DNA of 52,818 nucleotides from an uncultured Acidobacteriaceae bacterium (lineage in GTDB: Bacteria > Acidobacteriota > Terriglobia > Terriglobales > Acidobacteriaceae). The stretch lies in NCBI GenBank assembly GCA_903828675.1, contig CAIKND010000171.1:1-52818 (forward strand). The letters are read 5' to 3'. Each line of letters starts with the position of its first letter. Position 1 is the stretch's first letter. A program made the position numbers and the translations under genes. Below, piece after piece: positions 47,188-52,818 of the stretch. Below the pieces are notes generated by a model. That model was not told the DNA's origin and ran no database searches. It saw only the letters and a list, made by a program, of their open reading frames with translations.

Positions 47188-47286
47188 GTGGGGTTCATAC
47201 CGCAGACGTGTAACCGATGCCCGTCCAGATGGCCAAGAGACGAAATTCGCGTTCCGGGCTATATCTTTTTAGGGAAGAACAGACTC

Positions 47287-48483
47287 TCAACTGAAGAAAA
47301 GAAAGCCCTTTTTCTTTTCCTTGTCTGCGGGCAGGCCGCACGCCGCCCGGGCCATTTGCCGGATTGCGAGGGAAATGGGCGAGTCTTCAAGTGCGAACGG
47401 GGTGGTCGTGTTCTTGGTTCTCCGCGCCGTGGCGTAATCGTCGGGAATCTTCCACTGTGCAGGCCGGGTAAGCGCTTTGTTGATCTGCCGGTCGTCGAAC
47501 AGCAGAGCGTGAGGCGTATACCGGTTCAGCACAATCTGGAGACTGCGGCCCCTGGTAGCGAAAAACTGGGAGATGAGGCGATTGGAGTTTCGCAACTCGG
47601 AAACTCCCACCTGGGTGATGAGGTAGATGGTCGCGGACTCTTCAAAGAGAGTCGAACCCATGAGGTCAACTCTCGAACCGGCATCTACGACAACGTACTC
47701 GAAGGATTGTTGGGCAACCGCCAGGAGTTTATCGAACGCGTCAGGGGACGGCTGGCTTGACGGAAATTCTCCCGGCGCCGCCAGTACGGATAATCCAGAA
47801 CTGTGCTTGGCCAGCAGCGTCGAGAGAAAACTCGGATCGAGCCGGCTCGCATCCTGCAGGGCGTTCGCGGTCGAATACTCGGTTACCATGCCCAAGTTGA
47901 TTGCGGCGTCGCCCAGTGGGAGGCCGAGGTCGATCAGGAGCGTACTCCGGCTGGACTCCTGGGCCAGAGATACTGCGAAGTTCGAAGCCACAGCCGTGAC
48001 TCCGCATCCTCCCTTGGCGCCCAGAAACACGAATCGCTTGCTGGACAGTCTTGGAGTGATGCGACTGGCCGGGTGGCGAATCGCGGCCCGGGTGAGAGCC
48101 CCGGCAACTTCGGCCGGAACCAGGGGCAAGGTGAAGAATTCGCGGGCGCCCGCACGCATAAAGCGAATCGCCTGTTTCATGTCGGCCTGGGCCGAATAAA
48201 CCATCACGCAGGTGGAGTCGTTGGCGCAAAGGGCTTCTACCAGGTCAAAGGCGTAGTCTGGATCGCTATCCAGATCGACGATAAATACGTCGTAATGCCG
48301 CCCCAACATCTCGGGAAGGTCATCCAGGTTTTCAGGGAATGAACTGAACTCACGCAATGCCAAGCCTGGGCGTCCCAGCAAAGCAGCCGCTACGGCCTTG
48401 CGTCGCTGTTCGTCGGAGCCGATGAGCGCAACGTCCAAGATGCCTGTGCCGGGGGAGTCTGGAACTTTTTGAACGTCCGACAT
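47287..48483 (-). CDS. CpaE/TadZ-like ATPase (ParA superfamily) with receiver-like domain
   Basis: 398-residue protein. The N-terminal ~135 residues resemble a response-receiver fold (LDVALIGSDEQRRKAVAAAL, YDVFIVDLDSD, CVMVYSAQAD, MRAGAREFFTLPL). They are followed by a MinD/ParA ATPase with the deviant Walker A-like FLGAKGGCGVTAVASNFAVS, the LLIDLGLPLGDAAINLG segment and VVVDAGSRVDLMGS. This is the layout of CpaE/TadZ, which positions type IVb (Flp/Tad) pilus machinery at a cell site. The signature second Lys of KGGxGK(T/S) is replaced: CGVT, as in many CpaE proteins. No other tad gene is in the window, so it is either an orphan or a separate localisation factor. Convergent with secA. Confidence 0.82.
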   Translation of the reverse strand: MSDVQKVPDSPGTGILDVALIGSDEQRRKAVAAALLGRPGLALREFSSFPENLDDLPEMLGRHYDVFIVDLDSDPDYAFDLVEALCANDSTCVMVYSAQADMKQAIRFMRAGAREFFTLPLVPAEVAGALTRAAIRHPASRITPRLSSKRFVFLGAKGGCGVTAVASNFAVSLAQESSRSTLLIDLGLPLGDAAINLGMVTEYSTANALQDASRLDPSFLSTLLAKHSSGLSVLAAPGEFPSSQPSPDAFDKLLAVAQQSFEYVVVDAGSRVDLMGSTLFEESATIYLITQVGVSELRNSNRLISQFFATRGRSLQIVLNRYTPHALLFDDRQINKALTRPAQWKIPDDYATARRTKNTTTPFALEDSPISLAIRQMARAACGLPADKEKKKGFLFFS

Positions 48484-48708
48484 AGCTCTTCAGCTTCTAC
48501 CTATAGATGGTTACTTTCCCAATACTATCCTTAGTGCCTTAGATGTTCAATCCGTGATTAGAGTTCGGGTGCGATGCTGTTATCGCTTTCACGTCTCCTA
48601 CTGCGACCTTTTCTGAGCTGGATCCGCAGCGCTTACGCCTGCCCGCAGGCGGGAAGCCGAACTAAAGCACAATCTGCAAAAAGCCGCTTGCGGGAACCTG
48701 GAATTGCT

Positions 48709-48852
48709 CTATTGCTCCGGCCCCTAAAGAGTGATGAGCTATCCCACCCATTCGCCAGTAACCACCCCACGGACGAAGACCTGTCCGCGGGGACCCCGGG
48801 GAAGGCGAATGGATAGGGCACGGGCTGCAGTATTTGTGGGCCGGAGCAATAG
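48709..48852. repeat. nested inverted-repeat element
   Basis: Outer arms CTATTGCTCCGGCCC (48709-48723) and GGGCCGGAGCAATAG (48838-48852) are perfect 15-bp inverted copies. Inside, CTATCCCACCCATTCGCC (48739-48756) and GGCGAATGGATAGGG pair imperfectly (to 48818), a member of the same CCCACCC/GGATGGGGCAC family seen at 22546 and 32503 (copy c). The innermost part has CCGCGGGGACCCCGGGG. CCTGGAATTGCT just before the left arm matches the arm of the 28514-28630 element. Non-coding, between the CpaE-like and TonB-domain genes. Confidence 0.7.
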
Positions 48853-48897
48853 GGTCCCCGCATCAACCATTCTGCTGAAGGACTTTCTGGGCAGGCA

Positions 48898-49263
48898 TTA
48901 CTGACCGATTGAGAAGTTGATCTCTACGTTGACGGTTGAATCGCTTGACCCGGGCGCGAACTTCCACTGACGCACGGCGTCTTCAGCCGCGAGGGTGAGC
49001 ATTCGGTTCCCGCTCACCGCCTTTGCGTCTGTCACCTTTCCCTGCGCATCCACGGTAGCCTCAACCTTAACCGCGCCGCCAATCTTCATGCGCTTGGCGA
49101 TCTCCGGGTAGGCGGGCGCAACCCGCGATTTAATGGCGCGATCATCAGCCGCCCTTGCAGGCATTGCCATGAATACGACCAGCGCCAGTGCCGCCGCATG
49201 AAACAACCTCATCCCATTCCGCCGCAAGCTGCTGGTGCGAACCCCAATATGAGTGCAATTCAT
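48898..49263 (-). CDS. TonB C-terminal-domain periplasmic protein
   Basis: 121-residue protein with signal sequence (LFHAAALALVVFMAMPARA) and a single TonB/TolA C-terminal domain: VAPAYPEIAKRMKIGGAVKV, DAQGKVTDAKAVSGNRML and DAVRQWKFAPG. TonB proteins couple proton force to outer-membrane receptors, but this one has no Pro-rich spacer, so it is a short stand-alone variant of unknown partner. ATG 49263 is chosen because GGAGGA lies 11 bases upstream; ATG 49212, which begins the signal directly, is an alternative. The window's two TonB-dependent receptors are far away. Confidence 0.8.
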   Translation of the reverse strand: MNCTHIGVRTSSLRRNGMRLFHAAALALVVFMAMPARAADDRAIKSRVAPAYPEIAKRMKIGGAVKVEATVDAQGKVTDAKAVSGNRMLTLAAEDAVRQWKFAPGSSDSTVNVEINFSIGQ

Positions 49264-49402
49264 AAGTTCTCTATCCTCCTGAAGATTGGAATAACTCAAT
49301 AGGGTTATCGACTCTTGGAGAGGGTTCATGAACCGATTTTCAGGATTTGATTACTAAGGGAAAGTCTTTGCCCCGGTTCCGCCAAGGCGCAAAAACCGTT
49401 AA

Positions 49403-49987
49403 CTACTGAGGCGAAGCGACTTGCGCCACGGCAGCAAAAGTCAAGTCTTGCGCCATCGACTGGTGCCGCTCCCGCCACTGGTCGAAAAGCCGCCCGTAAC
49501 TCAAAGTAATGTAGTCTGCGGGGCCTATGCCCAGGCGAACTGCGGCTCTGTCAATCCATTCGGCTGAACCTTCCAGCTCCGCGTAATTGCCAATAGGGGT
49601 CTCGTCCACAACACAGTGGCCTTCGCTATCGTGCCACTCGGTGCGCCATTTCTCGTAGCGGAAGGCCGCCACTAGCCCGAGCGAGAGGAAGACTTCAGCC
49701 ATCGCCTCGCCGTCCGACACTTCCGTTTCTGTCTCGACGCGATGCTTGTGCCGGTCTTCACCGGGTCCAACATCGGGAAGGCGCTTGTGGGTCACAGTCC
49801 AGCGGCCCGCATAGCTGCGGATGCGGAGAATCTCGGTGCGCGCCCGCATTCGCCTGTCCGGCGTGTCGTAGAGAACATTGCTCTCAAAGCTGCGCGGCGT
49901 CAGTAGAGTGAAGCCCGCGGTTTCAAGGCGCTGGGTAAGACCAGGTAGGTCCGCTACGCGAAATTTGATCTCAGTTTCAATGGGCAT
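49403..49987 (-). CDS. CYTH-domain protein (class IV adenylate cyclase / triphosphatase type)
   Basis: 194-residue CYTH protein. The hallmark ExExK is at E4, E6 and K8 (MPIETEIKF), and basic residues for triphosphate binding appear in EILRIRSY and WTVTHKRLP. Acidic metal ligands lie in VETETEVSD and VVDETPIGNYAELEG, and the late YGRLFDQWRE segment is of the usual kind. Members are CyaB-type adenylate cyclases, thiamine-triphosphatases or inorganic triphosphatases; sequence alone does not decide. It is divergent from the Sua5/YrdC gene (164 bp between starts) and has no clear ribosome-binding site. Confidence 0.88.
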   Translation of the reverse strand: MPIETEIKFRVADLPGLTQRLETAGFTLLTPRSFESNVLYDTPDRRMRARTEILRIRSYAGRWTVTHKRLPDVGPGEDRHKHRVETETEVSDGEAMAEVFLSLGLVAAFRYEKWRTEWHDSEGHCVVDETPIGNYAELEGSAEWIDRAAVRLGIGPADYITLSYGRLFDQWRERHQSMAQDLTFAAVAQVASPQ

Positions 49988-50151
49988 CGTAAAAAGCGAG
50001 TATACGGCAGGAAGGGGCGCTTCCGCCTTCCGCTGGCCTCCTCTTTATGCGCCGCAATTGAACAACGAGGATAGAGCCCTATTCCGCAGGATTTTAGGGA
50101 ACATCTGCGGCGGCATTCGCCGCCCCGCCGCCAAAGGGCGAGAATAGGAAT

Positions 50152-51213
50152 GTGAAGACGCTTCGATTGACCGTGGACCCGGCTCATCTTGAAACAGCTG
50201 AAGCCCAGGCTGCCCTCGACACCGCTGCAGGGATTCTGCGGGGTGGGGGACTCGTCGCCCTGCCAACGGAGACGGTCTACGGGCTGGGCGCCAACGCGCT
50301 GGATGCGGTGGCCGTGGCTCGGATTTTTGTCGCCAAGGAACGACCCTCCTGGGATCCGATCATTGTGCATATTGCAAGTCAGGACATGCTGGGCGGGTTA
50401 GTCGAACAGGTTCCCGAATCCGCACAGAAGCTCATGGAAGCCTTCTGGCCCGGTCCGCTCACCCTGCTGCTGCCGCGCTCCGCGGCTGTCCCGACCGCGG
50501 TAACGGCGGGACGGCCCCTGGTGGGAGTGCGGATGCCCTCTCATCCTGTAGCCCTCGAACTCATTCGTCGCGCCGGGGTTCCGGTGGCCGCGCCCAGCGC
50601 TAACACCTTTGGTCACACAAGCCCCACGACGGCCGCCCACGTGCTGGAGGATCTCGACGGCCGCATCGATGCGGTGCTCGACGCCGGCCCGGCCGTGCAT
50701 GGCGTCGAGTCCACTGTTCTTGATCCCTGCCAGAGCCCGATGGTGATTTACCGTCCCGGCGCGGTGACAAGTGTCCAGATTCGAGACATAGCCGGGCCGG
50801 TCGGACTTTTCCACCCCAGCGGCGAGCTGCTGGAAACGCCGCGCGAGGCCCTGCCTTCTCCCGGTGTCGGACTTCGCCATTACGCCCCCAGAGCGCGCCT
50901 GGTGCTGGTGGAGGGGCCGCTTGCGGAGTTTGGGTCGCTGCTTTCCCATGCGGCGCTTCGCTGGCCTAAGGAAGGCCTCGGCATCATGCTGCCGGCCGAG
51001 GTTCCCCTGCCGGTTGGGATTGCCGCCAGGTCAGTCTTTGCGTGGGGTCGATGGGCGGCTCCGGAAGAGCTTGCGCGAGAGCTTTATGCGGGCTTGCGCG
51101 CGCTGGACGCGGAAGGATGCACAGTTATACTCTGCCCGCTCCCTCCCGCCGCCGGAATCGGCGCAGCCATCCGCGACCGCCTCAGAAAAGCAGCGCATAC
51201 CGAGCGAACTTAG
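50152..51213 (+). CDS. L-threonylcarbamoyladenylate synthase (Sua5/YrdC family)
   Basis: 353-residue enzyme that makes threonylcarbamoyl-AMP from Thr, bicarbonate and ATP, the first step of the universal t6A tRNA modification. The YrdC domain (~1-210) shows GGGLVALPTETVYGLGANA, the ATP/substrate-binding K-x-R region AKERPSWDPIIVH, RMPSHPVALELIRRAGVPVA and APSANTFGHTSPTTAAHV. A C-terminal Sua5 domain follows after the linker (LPSPGVGLRHYAPRA), so this is the longer Sua5 form rather than TsaC. GTG 50152 is the first possible start; AGGA stands only two bases ahead, an awkward spacing, so a slightly later start is possible. No operon partner. Confidence 0.92.
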   Translation: MKTLRLTVDPAHLETAEAQAALDTAAGILRGGGLVALPTETVYGLGANALDAVAVARIFVAKERPSWDPIIVHIASQDMLGGLVEQVPESAQKLMEAFWPGPLTLLLPRSAAVPTAVTAGRPLVGVRMPSHPVALELIRRAGVPVAAPSANTFGHTSPTTAAHVLEDLDGRIDAVLDAGPAVHGVESTVLDPCQSPMVIYRPGAVTSVQIRDIAGPVGLFHPSGELLETPREALPSPGVGLRHYAPRARLVLVEGPLAEFGSLLSHAALRWPKEGLGIMLPAEVPLPVGIAARSVFAWGRWAAPEELARELYAGLRALDAEGCTVILCPLPPAAGIGAAIRDRLRKAAHTERT

Positions 51214-51350
51214 CAGGAAGCCATGAAATCCCCGTCTCCCCGCTTTGGACTGCCGGGGCGAGGGTTTAGGCGGCTCAGGCAAAGATCCGCCAGGGTCTTG
51301 TTGTTTCTTATAGTTTGTATGGAATGAGAAGGGAAGAGTTTTTGATGTTT

Positions 51351-51375
51351 TGGTAGCGCTACCGGGAATCGAACC
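51351..51375 (-). other. tRNA 3'-end-like fragment (possible attachment-site remnant)
   Basis: On the minus strand this 25-nt segment reads like the T-loop to CCA end of a tRNA: GGTTCGATTCCCGG followed by TAGCGCTA-CCA. The 5' half of the T-stem no longer pairs, and no cloverleaf can be built upstream, so it is not a full gene. Such fragments mark crossover sites of integrases that use tRNA 3' ends. The inner GGTAGCGCTACC is also a perfect palindrome. The parent tRNA is not in the window. Confidence 0.4.
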
Positions 51376-52077
51376 TGCCCTATAAATCGTTCATTGCAAA
51401 CGACATGTCTTCGAGACGTTCTCTCTGTTGCCCCATAAGTTGCCCCCGCCTGTGCCGTGCTGGGTAGTCCAGAGGTACCCGCAAATGGTGCGTCATTCAA
51501 TCTGAGGAAAATACTTTCAGAAGCCCCGACATCTCCTCTGCATCTCGTCTCAGCCTACACCCATGATTTCCATCCACTCCCCAGCATCGGACAGAATCCC
51601 CTTTAACAGCTACTTGGAAAGAAGAAGAGTTGCAGAGGATTTCCTGGAGCTGAGCGGCCCGGCCACTCAACCGCACAAACGGACAACCTCTGCGTTTGCC
51701 TTGGCCGTTCTCTGATGTCTAGAAGCTGGGTTGGCGAAGCCCAGCAGAAGCTCGGAGGTTCAGAGTTGCCCCTGAATCCTCGGTGAAGAATCTTTGCGGT
51801 GCGCTGGGGTATGCAAGCGACTTTGAGTTGTTGGCTGCGTAGGTCGGTTAACCCCGCGCTGTGTAAATTCGTTATGTGCTGAATCCCATCTGCACAGAAT
51901 CCTCTCGCGTGCGCAACGAACTCTCCGGACTTCATCTTAAGCTCTGCCAACAGGGCCATGGTATGCACATACAGCTTCAGAGAATGCCCTCGCGAAACGC
52001 TGCAGAAAAATCTCGAAAGGTAAAGATTTTTCGATTGTAGACTTCCCTCTCGATGGAGATTCTGACAAAATCGCCGC
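51376..52077. other. long non-coding stretch, no gene recognised
   Basis: About 700 bp without a convincing gene, between the tRNA-like fragment and the AlpA-type gene. Open frames here have Cys/Ser/Arg-rich translations with no recognisable motif. It may be the decayed interior of an integrated element. Confidence 0.4.
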
Positions 52078-52368
52078 ATGGAAAGCCAGGCGCACAACAC
52101 AATCGACAACTCTCCGCAAGACAACCGGACGCACTTTACCGCGCTGCGCTTGCCACAGGTCATCCGCCGGACGGGTCTTTCGAGAGCCTCGATCTATGCA
52201 CAGATCGCGAAGGGTAAGTTCCCGGCGCAGGTGCCTCTGCTCGACAGGTCGGTTGGATGGATCGAGACCGAGATCGATGATTGGTTGCGGGATCGAATGC
52301 AGCGCCGCACTTCTTGCGTTCAGCGCAAGCCCGCCGTGGGAGGGACTCCCACACCTCGATCCAAATGA
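52078..52368 (+). CDS. AlpA-family helix-turn-helix regulator
   Basis: 96-residue DNA-binding protein. The core is ALRLPQVIRRTGLSRASIYA followed by QIAKGKFPAQVPLLDRSVGW and IETEIDDWLRDRM, the MerR-like winged helix of AlpA/excisionase proteins. These are usually carried by prophages and integrative elements and control integrase or excision. ATG 52078 is the first start; the ribosome-binding site is poor (GGAG lies far upstream). The tRNA-3'-end-like fragment 700 bp upstream supports an origin in a mobile element, but no integrase is seen nearby. Confidence 0.78.
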   Translation: MESQAHNTIDNSPQDNRTHFTALRLPQVIRRTGLSRASIYAQIAKGKFPAQVPLLDRSVGWIETEIDDWLRDRMQRRTSCVQRKPAVGGTPTPRSK

Positions 52369-52441
52369 GGCAACGCACCATTCGCGAATCATGTAGCAGG
52401 TTACGCGGCGCGGAGCCGCAATGCCAGTCTGCGCGCGGCGC

Positions 52442-52813
52442 TCACTGCCGCATCCGCCATTCCGAGAGATCGGCCGGTATCCGGAACGGACTGCCTTGGA
52501 TCATTTCTTTCTCCCACTGGCTGCGAAAGCAGAACACGCCCAAACTCTGATGGCTGACCGCCAGATTGCGGAGCGACCGCAGGAAGTCGCGGACTTCCGC
52601 GTTCCTCTCCGCGATTGCATAATGCTGTTCTGATTGCCAGAACTCAAGCAATAGAAGGACCGTCGGAGACGTGGAGCGTACGAGCAGGTCGGTGTGGACG
52701 TAGCCGCGAAGCCGGCCGGAGAGCCGGCGCCATGGTCCATCCTCGTCGAACGCCGCGGTGAAGGCAGGGGCATCGACGGCATTCACTTCATACAGCCGGA
52801 GTACAAAGATCAC
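52442..52813 (-). CDS. small protein of the antibiotic-biosynthesis-monooxygenase-like (dimeric alpha/beta barrel) type, possibly incomplete
   Basis: 123 residues beginning MIFVLRLYEVNAVDAPAFTA, with VLLLLEFWQSEQHYAIAERN and RDFLRSLRNLAVSHQSLGVF. Alternating strands and the xxxFWxSxxxYxxx pattern resemble ABM-type ferredoxin-fold proteins. Its function is unknown; such proteins bind small ligands or act as simple oxygenases. The start codon lies 5 bases from the window edge, so a longer N-terminus outside the window cannot be excluded. Confidence 0.5.
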   Translation of the reverse strand: MIFVLRLYEVNAVDAPAFTAAFDEDGPWRRLSGRLRGYVHTDLLVRSTSPTVLLLLEFWQSEQHYAIAERNAEVRDFLRSLRNLAVSHQSLGVFCFRSQWEKEMIQGSPFRIPADLSEWRMRQ

Positions 52814-52818
52814 GAGAA

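Noticed and set aside
51603..52163. 186-codon minus-strand frame before the AlpA gene
   Set aside because: No motif, unusual composition and overlap with the AlpA coding start; treated as non-coding.

Overview
The window looks like chromosomal DNA of an acidobacterium (Terriglobia-like). The evidence is two ~1,200-residue Oar-type TonB-dependent receptors with an N-terminal carboxypeptidase-regulatory domain, a DUF2934 protein, YncE-propeller/phosphoesterase and YCF48-like secreted proteins, high G+C coding sequence, and dispersed hairpin repeats of the 'GGGCTGAAGCCC' and 'CCCACCCTTTCGCC..GGCGAAAGGATGGGGCAC' type. I infer the phylum from gene content; no rRNA gene is present.

Layout. 1-141: probable 3' end of a group II intron. 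401-7124: secreted propeller/phosphoesterase and a TonB-dependent receptor. 7.4-9.8 kb: a decayed zone with two Lys/Ala-rich small proteins, a frameshifted menC-like pseudogene, a frameshifted tyrosine-recombinase relic and an intact tRNA-Gly(CCC). 10.7-22.2 kb: a probable LacI-controlled uptake locus. It comprises receptor, secreted TPR protein, Tat-exported alkaline-phosphatase-superfamily protein and an unknown protein on the minus strand, then a LacI-family regulator and a sodium:solute symporter. Similar operator-like sites lie before the receptor and the symporter. 22.2-23.0 kb: a G-quadruplex-prone run and a truncated IS110. 23.4-33.4 kb: housekeeping and metabolic genes (GGDEF protein, cupin, UDG, DJ-1/PfpI, aldo/keto reductase, guanine deaminase, two paralogous beta-barrel proteins, YCF48-like protein, LolD-type ATPase). 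33.7-39.2 kb: clpC and an MmeI-like single-chain restriction-modification enzyme whose specificity region has a different base composition. 39.4-41.4 kb: a large Ig-like lipoprotein.

41.7-44.0 kb is the most unusual locus: a radical SAM/SPASM enzyme preceded by two tandem precursor-like peptides. The peptides share a Tat-type leader, a shared linker and a duplicated upstream region, but their cysteine-rich tails differ: Cys mostly every third residue (12 Cys) in one and every fourth residue (11 Cys) in the other. This looks like a RiPP system in which cytoplasmic modification could precede export by Tat.

44.1-52.8 kb: secA with a strong terminator, a CpaE-like ATPase, a TonB C-terminal-domain protein, a CYTH enzyme, a Sua5/YrdC enzyme, a tRNA-3'-end-like fragment, an AlpA-type regulator and a small alpha/beta-barrel-like protein at the window edge. 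Hairpin/MITE-like repeats lie between many of these genes.
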